Below, one piece after another: positions 1 to 9,262 of a stretch of DNA of 64,000 bases. Made by a program: the position numbers and the translations under genes. The notes beneath the pieces were generated by a model. That model was not told the origin of the DNA and searched no databases. It was given only the letters and a program-made list of their open reading frames with translations. Each line of letters starts with the position of its first letter. The first letter of the stretch is position 1. This DNA is from Chryseobacterium joostei (GTDB taxonomy: Bacteria; Bacteroidota; Bacteroidia; Flavobacteriales; Weeksellaceae): assembly GCF_003815775.1 (NCBI RefSeq), contig NZ_CP033926.1, forward strand, positions 3,658,001 to 3,722,000, written 5' to 3'.

Positions 1-1
1 T

Positions 2-1003
2 AACAAGCAAAACCCAGTAGAATATATTGAAGCTGGTGATATTGGTGCAGCGGTAGGTTTCAAATCTATCAAAACTGGTGATACTATGTGTGATGAGAAA
101 AACCCAATCGTTCTTGAATCGATGGTTTTCCCTGATCCGGTAATTGGTATCGCTGTTGAGCCTAAAACTAAAGCTGACCAAGATAAAATGGGTAATGCTT
201 TAGCTAAATTGGCTGAAGAAGATCCTACGTTTACTGTTAGAACTGACGAAGCTTCTGGACAAACGATTATCTCTGGTATGGGTGAGCTTCACTTGGATAT
301 CATTGTTGACCGTATGAAGAGAGAATTCAAAGTTGAAGTAAACCAAGGACAACCTCAGGTAGAGTACAAAGAAAACTTAACAAAAGTTGCTAACCACAGA
401 GAAGTTTACAAAAAACAATCTGGTGGTAAAGGTAAATTTGCTGACATTGTATTTGAACTAGGACCTGCTGACGAAGGTAAAATTGGTTTAGAATTCATCA
501 ATGAGATCAAAGGTGGTAACGTTCCTAGAGAATTTGTTCCTGCAATTGAAAAAGGCTTTAAAGCTGCAATGAAAAACGGTCCTTTGGCTGGTTTCGAAGT
601 TGAAGGTATTAAAGTTGTTCTTAAAGACGGATCTTTCCACGCGGTGGATTCTGATGCTCTTTCCTTTGAAATGGCTGCTAAATTAGGATTTAAAGAAGCG
701 GGACGTGCTGCTAAGCCAGTAATTATGGAGCCTATTATGAAACTGGAAGTTGTAACTCCAGAAGAATACATGGGTAACATCATTGGTGACCTTAACAAGA
801 GAAGAGGTACAATCAGTGGACAAGAAGAAAAGAACGGTGCTGTTGTTATCAAAGGTTCAGTTCCACTTTCTGAAATGTTTGGTTATGTTACTACTCTAAG
901 AACACTTTCATCAGGAAGAGCTACTTCTTCTATGGAATTAGAGAAGTACCAAGCTACTCCACAAAACGTTGCTGAAGAAATCATAGCTAAAGCAAAAGGT
1001 TAA
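2..1003 (+). CDS. fusA: Elongation factor G, C-terminal part (5' end outside window)
   Basis: This is the last 333 residues of the translocase EF-G, a ribosome-dependent GTPase that moves tRNA and mRNA after peptide transfer. The frame is already open at base 2, so the GTPase domain lies upstream of the window. Visible are the end of domain II ([18 protein letters not shown]), domain III with [19 protein letters not shown], then domains IV and V, including the [16 protein letters not shown] segment. rpsJ starts 16 bases after the stop, so the two are surely co-transcribed, probably as the tail of a str-type operon (rpsL-rpsG-fusA). The identification is certain; only the start is missing. Confidence 0.98.
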   Translation, partial: NKQNPVEYIEAGDIGAAVGFKSIKTGDTMCDEKNPIVLESMVFPDPVIGIAVEPKTKADQDKMGNALAKLAEEDPTFTVRTDEASGQTIISGMGELHLDIIVDRMKREFKVEVNQGQPQVEYKENLTKVANHREVYKKQSGGKGKFADIVFELGPADEGKIGLEFINEIKGGNVPREFVPAIEKGFKAAMKNGPLAGFEVEGIKVVLKDGSFHAVDSDALSFEMAAKLGFKEAGRAAKPVIMEPIMKLEVVTPEEYMGNIIGDLNKRRGTISGQEEKNGAVVIKGSVPLSEMFGYVTTLRTLSSGRATSSMELEKYQATPQNVAEEIIAKAKG

Positions 1004-1019
1004 TTTTTAAATTAAAGAA

Positions 1020-1325
1020 ATGTCACAAAGAATCAGAATAAAACTAAAATCTTACGATTATAACTTGGTAGACAAGTCTGCTGAGAAAATCGTAAAAACG
1101 GTAAAGGCTACTGGTGCTGTTGTAAACGGTCCAATTCCATTGCCAACGAACAAGAGAATCTTCACAGTGTTGAGATCTCCGCACGTAAACAAGAAAGCAA
1201 GAGAGCAGTTCCAATTATCAGCTCACAAGAGACTAATGGATATCTACTCTTCTTCTTCTAAAACTGTTGATGCTCTAATGAAATTAGAGTTACCAAGCGG
1301 TGTAGACGTTGAAATTAAAGTGTGA
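1020..1325 (+). CDS. rpsJ: 30S ribosomal protein uS10 (NusE)
   Basis: This 101-residue protein has full family length and the signature [24 protein letters not shown]. uS10 sits in the 30S head, and as NusE it also acts in transcription antitermination. It follows fusA by 16 bases and is closed by a strong terminator at 1353-1382, so here it ends the str-type operon. In most bacteria rpsJ heads the S10 operon directly before rplC. In this window rplC lies about 16.7 kb downstream with its own promoter, an unusual separation treated under findings. Confidence 0.98.
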   Translation: MSQRIRIKLKSYDYNLVDKSAEKIVKTVKATGAVVNGPIPLPTNKRIFTVLRSPHVNKKAREQFQLSAHKRLMDIYSSSSKTVDALMKLELPSGVDVEIKV

Positions 1326-1352
1326 TAATTGCATACTTTGCAATAATTATAG

Positions 1353-1382
1353 AATCCGTTCCTTTTTAGGAACGGATTTTTT
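1353..1382 (+). terminator. Rho-independent terminator after rpsJ
   Basis: A perfect 10-bp stem (1353-1362 with 1369-1378) with a six-base loop is followed by T residues through 1382. It ends the fusA-rpsJ transcript and confirms that rpsJ is not read through into rplC. Confidence 0.9.
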
Positions 1383-1460
1383 ATGCATATAATTAATCAG
1401 AAACTTTACTTTTTTAATTTAATTTTTTACAATCATATGCTTTCTTATGAAGATATAACC

Positions 1461-1555
1461 TAATGATTAATAGATCCTGTTGGTATATTTTTATAATAAA
1501 GATGTAATGATTAATAATCTGGTAATGATTATTCTTTTTCAAGTGACATATGTCA
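1461..1555. promoter_or_regulatory. Putative operator region: three TAATGATTA repeats plus 12-bp palindrome
   Basis: TAATGATTA occurs three times in direct orientation (1461-1469, 1505-1513, 1523-1531). A perfect palindrome TGACATATGTCA follows at 1544-1555, a few bases upstream of the presumed -33 box of the siderophore receptor. The repeats resemble half of a classical Fur box (GATAATGAT core). Iron-responsive control would suit the locus, but binding of any regulator is inference. Confidence 0.4.
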
Positions 1556-1561
1556 GTTTGA

Positions 1562-1597
1562 TTTGTTTATTTAGAATTATTAAAAATAATAAATTTG
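1562..1597 (+). promoter_or_regulatory. Putative promoter of the siderophore receptor
   Basis: TTTG at 1562-1565 and an exact -7 match TAAATTTG at 1590-1597 fit the Bacteroidota consensus, although the 24-base spacer is one base longer than usual. Transcription would begin near 1604. That makes the ATG at 1612 the real start and rules out the in-frame start at 1480. Confidence 0.5.
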
Positions 1598-1611
1598 CAA
1601 AAAATTATCAG

Positions 1612-3780
1612 ATGAATAAAGTAGTATCCTTTTCTCTGCTATTATTAGGTGGGGTTCTTGCCAATGCACAGAAGACAAACGATTCAATCAAGCATAAAAA
1701 AATTGAAGAAGTAGAACTTTTTGGTGAAAGAAAAAAACAGCCGGAAGGTCTTGAAGCTATTACAAGACTCCCATTGAAGCCCAGAGACCAGATCCAAAGC
1801 ATCTCCGTAATTTCTTATAAAGTAATTGAAGATTTGGGTGGACTGACAGTAACAGATGTTGCTAAAAATGTTCCGGGAGTTACTCAGTTTGGTAGTTATG
1901 GTGGTATCAGAGAAAGTATGTCTATTAGAGGATACAGAGGAGTACCTGTTTTGAAAAACGGAGTTCAGATGGATTCTGACTTCCGTACAGGGGCAATGCT
2001 TACCGATATGCAGGGAGTAGAAAGTATTCAGGTGATAAAAGGATCTGCTGCCGTTACACAAGGTATCGGTGATGGTCTTGGTTCCGCAGGTGGGGTAATA
2101 AACGTAGTGACAAAAGTTCCTAAATTTATTAATCAGACAAATGTAGGTTTCAGATATGGAAGCTGGGACTTCTACAGACCAACAGTTGACTTCCAGAGAG
2201 TATTAGATTCTCAAGGAAAAGTAGCAGTAAGATTAAATGCTGCTTACCAAAGTAATAATAGTTTCAGAAGATTTGTTAATACAGATCGTATCTATGTAAA
2301 TCCATCTATTGCAATCCGTCCGGACGATAAAACTGAAATTGTTGTGGAGATGGATTATATGCACAATAATACCACTCCGGATAGAGGAACAATAAACCTT
2401 GCAAAAGGAGATGTTGAGGCAATTTATAAAATACCTGGAAGAAAATTCCTTGGTTTTTCTACAGATAATGCAAAAATTGAAACATTTAATTTCTCAACTA
2501 CAGCTACAAGAAAGCTTACTGAGAAGTTAAAATTAAGAGCTGCCTTTATGAGCTCTTCTTACCAGTCTGAAATCGTTGGAGCAGCATTAGCTCCTTTAAA
2601 GAGAGATAATCCAACTGAATACCGTAATAGAACATTAACCAGGTCTGATAGAGAGGATTTGAATAAAGTATTTCAATTTGACTTCATAGGAGCAGATGTG
2701 ATGACCGGATTTATGAAACATACTTTTCAGGTAGGTTTCGATTGGAAAGAATCTAACGTTACAACAACTTCATATAAAGCCGAAAATGTTGATCAAATTA
2801 ATGTTTTAAATGAAATTAACAATATTCTTCCTACTGGGGTTGAGATAAAAACATCTACTGCTAGCTCTGTTAATACGGTGGCTCCAACAATGGGATTAAT
2901 GGCACAGGATGTTATTACTTTCAATAAATATTTAAAAGCTCATTTAGGACTTCGTTACAGCAGATTGATTGGTTCTGATAAAGAAAAAGACTTTGCTTGG
3001 AACCCGTCATTTGGAATTATGGTTTCTCCAATTGAAAACATGAATATTTTTGGTTCCTATACAAGCACTACTTCTTTAAGAAATTCTAACAATCAGTTAG
3101 CTACAGGAGGTACCGTTGGTGGATCAACTACTAAACAGTGGGAAGCAGGGATCAAATCAGACTGGCTTAATGAAAGATTAAGATTCAATGTTACTTACTT
3201 TAATATCTACACCGATAACCTTTCATACGAACTTTTGGGAAGCAATGGTCAGGGGATAGGAAAATATGCTTTTGCCGGAGAACTGAAAAGACAAGGAGTA
3301 GAGGTTGAATTAATCGGTAAAATACTACCTAATCTTCAGGTTATGACAGGATGGGCATATGTAGATGCACAGTATCAGGACAGTCCTTCATTTGTAAATG
3401 GTTCAGCGCCGATAAACACGCCGAAGCATACTGCAAATGCCTGGTTAAATTATAAATTTAATACAGGAGCTTTAACTGGGTTTGACATAGGGGCCGGTAT
3501 TTATTATGTAGGAACCAGACCTGTTGATGATTATAAACTTGATGTAATATTAGATAATGGTCACGTGAACGGAACACAACCTGGTGAAAGACCATTTAAC
3601 ATGCCTGACTATACTACTGTTGATGCTCAGATAGGATATACATTCAAAAATGGAGTAGGATTAAGAGGGTTCTTCAATAATATCTTTGATTCAGTAGGAT
3701 ATAACTCTTACTTCAGAGGTGGATATATTGATCAAATTCAGCCTAGAAACTTTGCTGTACAGGTAAACTATAAATTCTAA
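1612..3780 (+). CDS. TonB-dependent siderophore receptor
   Basis: This is an outer-membrane gated channel for ferric siderophores, 722 residues from the ATG at 1612. That start gives a clean signal peptide (MNKVVSFSLLLLGGVLANAQ) and lies just after a consensus promoter. The longer reading from 1480 would add 44 unlikely residues. The plug domain follows (about residues 45-165) with SISVIS, IRGYRGVPVLKNGV and the conserved GSAAVTQG...GSAGGVINVVTK segment. A 22-strand barrel ends in the typical terminal phenylalanine. It resembles the FhuA/FhuE/FpvA group by eye, and the exact siderophore cannot be told. No carboxypeptidase-like N-terminal extension is present, which is more typical of siderophore receptors than of SusC. 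A lipoprotein gene, a PepSY-TM gene and an iron permease gene follow, supporting an iron role. Confidence 0.9.
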   Translation: MNKVVSFSLLLLGGVLANAQKTNDSIKHKKIEEVELFGERKKQPEGLEAITRLPLKPRDQIQSISVISYKVIEDLGGLTVTDVAKNVPGVTQFGSYGGIRESMSIRGYRGVPVLKNGVQMDSDFRTGAMLTDMQGVESIQVIKGSAAVTQGIGDGLGSAGGVINVVTKVPKFINQTNVGFRYGSWDFYRPTVDFQRVLDSQGKVAVRLNAAYQSNNSFRRFVNTDRIYVNPSIAIRPDDKTEIVVEMDYMHNNTTPDRGTINLAKGDVEAIYKIPGRKFLGFSTDNAKIETFNFSTTATRKLTEKLKLRAAFMSSSYQSEIVGAALAPLKRDNPTEYRNRTLTRSDREDLNKVFQFDFIGADVMTGFMKHTFQVGFDWKESNVTTTSYKAENVDQINVLNEINNILPTGVEIKTSTASSVNTVAPTMGLMAQDVITFNKYLKAHLGLRYSRLIGSDKEKDFAWNPSFGIMVSPIENMNIFGSYTSTTSLRNSNNQLATGGTVGGSTTKQWEAGIKSDWLNERLRFNVTYFNIYTDNLSYELLGSNGQGIGKYAFAGELKRQGVEVELIGKILPNLQVMTGWAYVDAQYQDSPSFVNGSAPINTPKHTANAWLNYKFNTGALTGFDIGAGIYYVGTRPVDDYKLDVILDNGHVNGTQPGERPFNMPDYTTVDAQIGYTFKNGVGLRGFFNNIFDSVGYNSYFRGGYIDQIQPRNFAVQVNYKF

Positions 3781-3798
3781 TCAACAAAATCATCAATT

Positions 3799-4416
3799 AT
3801 GAAAAGTGTAAAAACAGTAATCTTAGCATTAGTTCTTGGAGCAATTACTCTATCATGTTCAGGAGATAAGAAGAAAGGTGTAGATTATAATCAATTCAAA
3901 ACAGAAGTAAAGCTTACTCCCGAGCAGGAAAAAAGTTTTGATGAAATTACGACAAAGTACCAGCAATTACAGGAGCAGAACTTTCAGGCTGCAAAAGCTC
4001 AGGGTGGGAATATGGACCGTGTTGCTTTGGGTATTAAAGGTGAGGAACTGAGAGCGCAACAGGCTATTGAAATGGCTAAAGTATTGGATGTTCCACAAAT
4101 GGAAAAATTCAATAAGTTTGTTGATGAAAATTCCAGAAAAAGACCAAGATATGACAATGCTTTATTAGAGAAAATAAAAGCAGAAGCTCAACTTTCTGAA
4201 GATGAATTCAAGATGGTAAATGCTGCGAATGATGCCTTTGAAAAAGCATTCAATGATGCTCACGATGTATATCATGGGAATAATGATCTAGCTAAGAAAT
4301 ACTGGGAAAAATTTGATGCCCAAAGAAAAGCTGCCATCCAAAAGGCATTAACTCCGGAACACTTTACAAAATTTGAGGAGATTGTAAAAGATGTTCAGTT
4401 TAAAGGAAGAAAATAA
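3799..4416 (+). CDS. Helical lipoprotein, function unknown
   Basis: This 205-residue protein has a lipoprotein signal (lipobox ITLSC, Cys about residue 20), so it should be membrane-anchored in the cell envelope. The rest is strongly helical, charged and nearly free of cysteine. It contains repeated short motifs of LTPEQ type (LTPEQEKSFDE near the start, LTPEHFTKFEE near the end), reminiscent of the LTxxQ motif of Spy/CpxP chaperones, but I cannot assign the family with confidence. It starts 18 bases after the siderophore receptor stop, so it is almost certainly co-transcribed and may assist the receptor or iron uptake. Confidence 0.75.
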   Translation: MKSVKTVILALVLGAITLSCSGDKKKGVDYNQFKTEVKLTPEQEKSFDEITTKYQQLQEQNFQAAKAQGGNMDRVALGIKGEELRAQQAIEMAKVLDVPQMEKFNKFVDENSRKRPRYDNALLEKIKAEAQLSEDEFKMVNAANDAFEKAFNDAHDVYHGNNDLAKKYWEKFDAQRKAAIQKALTPEHFTKFEEIVKDVQFKGRK

Positions 4417-4495
4417 CCGATATTAATACTGGTTTAAGCTGGAAGTAATCTTTCCTTAAATTCGTATTAACTTTTTAATTTATTCATATCAATTT

Positions 4496-4532
4496 AAAAA
4501 CATTAAGACGGCAAAACTGTCTTAATGTTTTT
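4496..4532 (+). terminator. Strong hairpin with U-tract immediately before the PepSY gene
   Basis: A perfect 14-bp stem (4496-4509 with 4519-4532) with a nine-base loop ends in five T residues. It can terminate the receptor-lipoprotein transcript. It also lies only 15 bases before the next start codon, so unless that gene has a promoter hidden in the hairpin it sits in its 5' leader and could attenuate expression. Confidence 0.7.
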
Positions 4533-4547
4533 GCTATTATAACAAAA

Positions 4548-5744
4548 ATGAAAACATTGTTTAAAAGCCTTTACAGGAAAAGACGGAAGAATGAATCGGT
4601 CATTAAATATGTAATGTGGATCATCCATCTTTGGTTGGGACTTTTATCAAGTATTATTGTTTTTGTGGTATGTCTTACAGGGTGTCTTTATGCCTTTAAA
4701 AACCAGATTACTGATTTTAGTAACAGAGATAAGGTGTATATCACTTCGTCATCCAAACAGGTTAAAAGTACAGACCAGATTCAGGCTGAACTTTTAAATG
4801 ACGGTAAGGAATTAACCTCCTTACTGATGCCTGATGATGCGGGAAGAAGCTACGTGGTAGGTTACCGAGAAAAGCAATTGGATAAAGCTACTTATTATAA
4901 CCAATATACAGGTGAAATCCTTGGGCAGGCAGATGTGGGGTCAAGCCGTTTCTTTGAAATTGTTCTTGATATTCACAGAAATCTGATGATGGGAAATGTG
5001 GGGCGTCAGATATTGGGAGCTGGTATATTGATGTTTTGTGTACTGCTGATTTCAGGTTTAATACTTTGGTTACCTAAAAAACTAAAGTTCCTGAAGCAAG
5101 GACTAACTGTAATGTTCAAGGCAAAATTCCAAAGACTTAACTACGATCTGCATAACACACTCGGATTTTATACTTTCATGATGCTTTTCTTTATTGCCGT
5201 TACTGGGTTGTATGTAACTTATCCGTGGGTAAAGAATGGTCTTATTGTAAGCTTGGGAGGATCATCCATCGATAATATTTCAAAAGATAAAGACAGTGCA
5301 GATGATGCTTTCGGAGGACTTTTAGAAGATATGCTTCAGAAGCAGGATGAAAAGAAAAACCTTAAAAACTCAGAATCGGCATCCATCGATAAGATTTTAA
5401 AATTAGCAGACCAGCACCTTCCATATACCGCTACAACCAGTATTGAGCTTCCCAACAAGGAAAATCCACGATATGTAGTGATAAAAACCAATAGGCAAAA
5501 CTTTTTGGGAATGATGCTTCCTGATGAAGTAACCTTTGATAAAACTGGAGTTTTTAAAACAAAGGAGCTGTTTTCTGATAAACCGTTAAACAAGCAATTC
5601 ACGGCATTGGCTAAACCTCTGCATACAGGAGAAATTATGGGTTTGCCAAGTATTATTCTGTATTTCATAGTCTCTCTTATTGGCTGCTCTTTACCTATTA
5701 CGGGTTTTCTGATCTGGTGGCATAGATTCCGAAAGATGAAATAG
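4548..5744 (+). CDS. PepSY-associated TM helix family protein (putative iron/siderophore reductase type)
   Basis: This 398-residue inner-membrane protein has the PepSY_TM layout: a first TM helix (WIIHLWLGLLSSIIVFVVCLTGCLYAF), a periplasmic PepSY-like segment, two central helices around residues 150-225 and a final helix near the C terminus ending ITGFLIWWHRF. Histidines at helix ends (IIHLWLG, DIHRNLM, YDLHNTLGF, PLHTGEIMG) match the family, some members of which are thought to reduce or release iron from siderophores. It lies between a siderophore receptor and an iron permease family gene. The reductase role is inference. Confidence 0.85.
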   Translation: MKTLFKSLYRKRRKNESVIKYVMWIIHLWLGLLSSIIVFVVCLTGCLYAFKNQITDFSNRDKVYITSSSKQVKSTDQIQAELLNDGKELTSLLMPDDAGRSYVVGYREKQLDKATYYNQYTGEILGQADVGSSRFFEIVLDIHRNLMMGNVGRQILGAGILMFCVLLISGLILWLPKKLKFLKQGLTVMFKAKFQRLNYDLHNTLGFYTFMMLFFIAVTGLYVTYPWVKNGLIVSLGGSSIDNISKDKDSADDAFGGLLEDMLQKQDEKKNLKNSESASIDKILKLADQHLPYTATTSIELPNKENPRYVVIKTNRQNFLGMMLPDEVTFDKTGVFKTKELFSDKPLNKQFTALAKPLHTGEIMGLPSIILYFIVSLIGCSLPITGFLIWWHRFRKMK

Positions 5745-5845
5745 GAGGGTAGGTACCTGGTATTTGAGCCTACATCCTGATTTTAAATATTTCTTTCATT
5801 CGTTCAGGTTAATTTTATACATTTATTATATAAAATAACCCTATT

Positions 5846-6346
5846 ATGGACCATCAAAATAAAAATCTTTTTGAAAAATTTTCAAACTGGGCTGTAGGAT
5901 TTACCGGAAGCCCCAATGCTTTTTTAGGAGCGATGGCTATCGTAGTGGCTTGGGCATTTTCCGGGCCTTTTTTTGATTATTCGGAAACTTGGCAGCTTGT
6001 TATCAATACCGGAACTACAATCATTACCTTTTTAATGGTTTTTCTTATTCAGAAAGCGCAGAATAAAGATTCAAAAGCCACACAGATTAAACTGAATGAA
6101 CTCATTGCTGCTCATGAGAAAGCCAGCAATAGAATTGTAGATATTGAAGAGCTTACAGAAAAAGAATTGGATCAGCTTCACCGCTATTATGAAAACCTGG
6201 CCCAGTTTGCCAGGAAAGATGCTGATATTCATACGTCTCATTCCATTGATGCTGCAAAAAGAAATCAGGACTATAAGCATGATTTTTTCAGAGAGAAGCA
6301 TGAAGAATGGCTAAAGAAGCAAGAACAAAAAAAGGAATCTAAGTGA
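5846..6346 (+). CDS. Low-affinity iron permease family protein
   Basis: This is a 166-residue membrane protein with two close hydrophobic segments (LGAMAIVVAWAFSG and INTGTTIITFLMVFLIQKAQNKDSKA) matching the low-affinity iron permease (Fet4-like) family, followed by a charged helical tail. The NTGTTIITFLMVFLIQ stretch with NKDSKATQIKLNELI is the part I recognise. It closes the iron locus, 101 bases after the PepSY gene. Its terminator stem overlaps the stop codon. Transport of iron by bacterial members of this family is poorly documented, so the role rests on family plus context. Confidence 0.85.
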   Translation: MDHQNKNLFEKFSNWAVGFTGSPNAFLGAMAIVVAWAFSGPFFDYSETWQLVINTGTTIITFLMVFLIQKAQNKDSKATQIKLNELIAAHEKASNRIVDIEELTEKELDQLHRYYENLAQFARKDADIHTSHSIDAAKRNQDYKHDFFREKHEEWLKKQEQKKESK

Positions 6347-6356
6347 TTCCTTTTTT
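6327..6356 (+). terminator. Terminator overlapping the permease stop codon
   Basis: A 12-13-bp stem of A7GGAATC and GATTCCT6 around a five-base loop (6340-6344). The TGA stop at 6344-6346 straddles the loop and the right arm. Its A and T tails would make it work in both directions, which suits the convergent gene ending at 6419. Confidence 0.8.
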
Positions 6357-6418
6357 ATTTGATATATAATAAACTTGTCTTGAGTTTTACCTGAAATTTC
6401 AGATATAACTTCTTTACA

Positions 6419-9151
6419 TTATCTTTTCATAAAGTAGCTAAAATAACTACAGCTTCCCATAAGGTTTTTAGCTGCTTCAGTATCAGAATACTGAGTTTTT
6501 AACTGTGCAAAGTAAGTTCTGTATTTCTGATTTTTAAGATTATCCATTTCTTTCTGGCGAGCATCTTCTTTTTCAGACCACTTTGGATCAGAGTAATCGA
6601 AATCTTTCTGTGCTTTTGCTTCGTACTGATAGTATTTACCCTGCTCAGCACTTGCCATTTGGAAAAGTATTCTTGCTTTTTCCTCCTTATTGTTTGAAAG
6701 CTTAAGTGCCTTTTGATAATAATTGATAGCCAAATCAAAGTTATCCGGTTCAATATAAGAAGTATCAAGGAAGTTTTTGTAATAATACTTGTACGGGTTA
6801 CTGTTATTCGTATTCCAGAAGTAGTATTTTCCGCCGTTGCTGTTGTCAATATCCATTACAAACAGTTGTCGGTAATATCCTAAAATAGAAGTGTTATACA
6901 ATAGGTTTCCGATAAGCTGATTAGCTTTTGCTGCTTTTTCATCATTTCCGGTTCCTATTTTCTTAAGCTGGATAAGGACATCGGTAAGTTCAAGCTTATT
7001 CATAGTATTTTTAATGAAAGGGAAGTCTGCATAATTTTCAGCTTTCATACTTTCAGCATCCGGACTTTGGAAGCTTTCCCATACATTATGCCCGAAAACC
7101 AGATTGGAAATATTATTAAAACCATTATACTCGGTAGGGGTATATTGTTTCTGAGTAATAGTTTGTCCGTTGTTTTCCGTCCAGTCATAATTTACTCTTG
7201 GTATTCCTGCAAATTTCTGAGCTTTTTCATAGTACGATTTAGCCTTGTCGAAGTCTGCAAGTCTCATAGCCCTGTCACCATAAATAGTATTAAAGAAAGC
7301 GTCAATGTTTCCTACACTGTCCATGTTCTTGGCGATGATCTGCTGTTCAAACTGTGACTTATTAGGTTTTCTGTAAAATTCTTCAACACTCTTTACCAGA
7401 TTAGAATTCGGATTGTATTGAAGATCAGAAAGTTTGTTGTTCATCAGGAAAGATTTTCCGTCCTCACCCTGAAGGAAATAGCGGTTGGCCATCACATCCT
7501 TAAGGAAGTCTGCAGTAGACGGAACATCTCCATAATAGTCATAATCATTAACATTGGCGGTGTCCTTTTTTACTTCTTTTTCCACAAAATATTCAGCATA
7601 ATCTTTCATTAAATGATCTTCATAGGCTGCATCTACTTTAGGCTGGGAAACAATATCATTAAGAACTTTCATTCTTTTAATTTCCTCCAGATATTCAGGA
7701 TTGGTAGTTTTGATGTCGTTAAGAATCTCAGTACTTTCCTTATAGTCTTTCTTTAAAAACTTAAGGTATGCATCTGCAATCTGCCAATATTCATCTTTTG
7801 ATTTTTCCTTGGTTTTTGCGGTGAATTTTTCCAGATCATCCAGATAGTCTTTGGTCGTTTGGTCATAACCTTCATATCCGGTTGTATAAAAAGGAATTCT
7901 ATTTGGATTATTTAGTAATTCATCATCACTTTGATCAGCTTTCTTTCCATCACCTGTTTTATCAGAAGATGATCCTCCAAAAAGATTTTTAAAGAATCGA
8001 ACAATCTTCTGCCAGAAAGAAATTTTTTCTTCTTTTACTTCTGTTGTAGCTTTATCTGCAGGAGTATCTTTTGAGGTTTTGGTTTCAGTATTTCCTGTGT
8101 GTACAGATACCTTCCCCAAAGAGGATGACGTATAGTAATAAGTAGGAAGATAACTTCTCTCCAGTTCATTAATGCTTCTTACGGCCATTACTTTCAGAAT
8201 CTCAGAATCAGGATTGATGTCAAACATCTTTTCCATGATAGGAATCGGATTATTGAAGTCTTCATATCCTAAAAGGAAATAAGCCATGTTCTTTTCCTCA
8301 TTCGTATTTGCTCTCTTCATGATATTACTGAAAGAGGCTGTATCCGAAAGCTTCATAGAAATAAATGCAGATTCCTTACGATCCTTACTGTTCATGAATA
8401 CCTGGAAGAAATTCCAGTTAGCATCACCGTTCATTTCCAATCCCCTTTGAGCTCCCGCTAGCTGGTCCAGTGCCATAAAGTAAACCGTACCTTTTAGCTT
8501 AATGGGTTCTATATAGGTTTTGAAAGCTTGTACCGCAGAATCATAGTTTCTTGTATAATGATTCAAACGTACAAGCTGGTATCCGTAACGTTGCTTGATC
8601 TCAGGATTTCTGGCAGCATTGTACAAAGATGTAAGAGCGGCGATTGTTTTATTGTAATCAAGAGAAGTTGCATCTTTCTTGCTTTCATTTCTGCTATAAG
8701 AATAGAAAGAGTTTTCGGTTTCAACATAATTGATGCTCATGTAAGGCTCCAAGTACTTGGCTTCAATTAGATAATCAATCCCCTCTTTATATTTCTGATA
8801 AAAACCGGTTCCCAGTTTTTGTAAAAGGGGTTGGGTTGGGGTGCCGTTCTTTAAAGCATTCAGATCATTCATGCTTAATTTATATACAAGATTTTGAGTC
8901 TCCGCATAAGTAAGCTGATTGTTGAAGAATTTTTTCCATGCTTCAACATTGTCATCAGGAATCAGAGACGGGTTGTATCCGCCAAAGAATCTGCTGGAGT
9001 AGGTATGCAGAAAAGGCAGGTAAGATTTATCCTTGATAATACTTTGTGTAAAAAGATTGAAGTATTCATAATCAGGATCCGACCATGCACAGGCATCAGA
9101 ATTCGTGTAGAAAAGAGATACAACCGCAAGTGAAAGAATGTATTTTTTCAT
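6419..9151 (-). CDS. Large secreted protein with TPR-like helical repeats
   Basis: The protein has 910 residues and a signal peptide (MKKYILSLAVVSLFYTNSDA) followed by CAW. The mature part is mostly helical. Segments such as DFDKAKSYYEKAQKFAG and NFDLAINYYQKALKLS look like tetratricopeptide repeats. Around residues 370-405 a short hydrophobic, low-complexity link (KISFWQKIVRFFKNLFGG) separates two halves. I do not recognise the family, and no enzyme motif is visible. The initial Cys is not in a proper lipobox, so a periplasmic or surface location is only inferred. It is monocistronic by spacing. Homologues are probably restricted to Bacteroidota. Confidence 0.8.
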   Translation of the reverse strand: MKKYILSLAVVSLFYTNSDACAWSDPDYEYFNLFTQSIIKDKSYLPFLHTYSSRFFGGYNPSLIPDDNVEAWKKFFNNQLTYAETQNLVYKLSMNDLNALKNGTPTQPLLQKLGTGFYQKYKEGIDYLIEAKYLEPYMSINYVETENSFYSYSRNESKKDATSLDYNKTIAALTSLYNAARNPEIKQRYGYQLVRLNHYTRNYDSAVQAFKTYIEPIKLKGTVYFMALDQLAGAQRGLEMNGDANWNFFQVFMNSKDRKESAFISMKLSDTASFSNIMKRANTNEEKNMAYFLLGYEDFNNPIPIMEKMFDINPDSEILKVMAVRSINELERSYLPTYYYTSSSLGKVSVHTGNTETKTSKDTPADKATTEVKEEKISFWQKIVRFFKNLFGGSSSDKTGDGKKADQSDDELLNNPNRIPFYTTGYEGYDQTTKDYLDDLEKFTAKTKEKSKDEYWQIADAYLKFLKKDYKESTEILNDIKTTNPEYLEEIKRMKVLNDIVSQPKVDAAYEDHLMKDYAEYFVEKEVKKDTANVNDYDYYGDVPSTADFLKDVMANRYFLQGEDGKSFLMNNKLSDLQYNPNSNLVKSVEEFYRKPNKSQFEQQIIAKNMDSVGNIDAFFNTIYGDRAMRLADFDKAKSYYEKAQKFAGIPRVNYDWTENNGQTITQKQYTPTEYNGFNNISNLVFGHNVWESFQSPDAESMKAENYADFPFIKNTMNKLELTDVLIQLKKIGTGNDEKAAKANQLIGNLLYNTSILGYYRQLFVMDIDNSNGGKYYFWNTNNSNPYKYYYKNFLDTSYIEPDNFDLAINYYQKALKLSNNKEEKARILFQMASAEQGKYYQYEAKAQKDFDYSDPKWSEKEDARQKEMDNLKNQKYRTYFAQLKTQYSDTEAAKNLMGSCSYFSYFMKR

Positions 9152-9262
9152 AGGGTGTGTAGTGTTTTTATAATTTTATATAGTTGTTTGTAGTGTTGGT
9201 GCGGGCAGAAAATAATTTAGCTTAATGAGGCTTTTTATGATCTGCCTTAATCTGTAAAAGAT

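Noticed and set aside
406..852. 148-residue minus-strand ORF opposite fusA
   Set aside because: It is a shadow of the strongly conserved EF-G frame, with no start context or recognisable domain.
1480..1611. 44-residue N-terminal extension of the siderophore receptor
   Set aside because: It lies upstream of the consensus promoter and would bury the clean signal peptide that begins at 1612.
5745..5845. Riboswitch or terminator in the gap before the iron permease gene
   Set aside because: Only a 5-bp GTAGG/CCTAC pairing is present; too weak to call.
7067..7612. Plus-strand ORFs inside the 910-residue gene
   Set aside because: No recognisable domains or start context; the long minus-strand frame with signal peptide explains the region.
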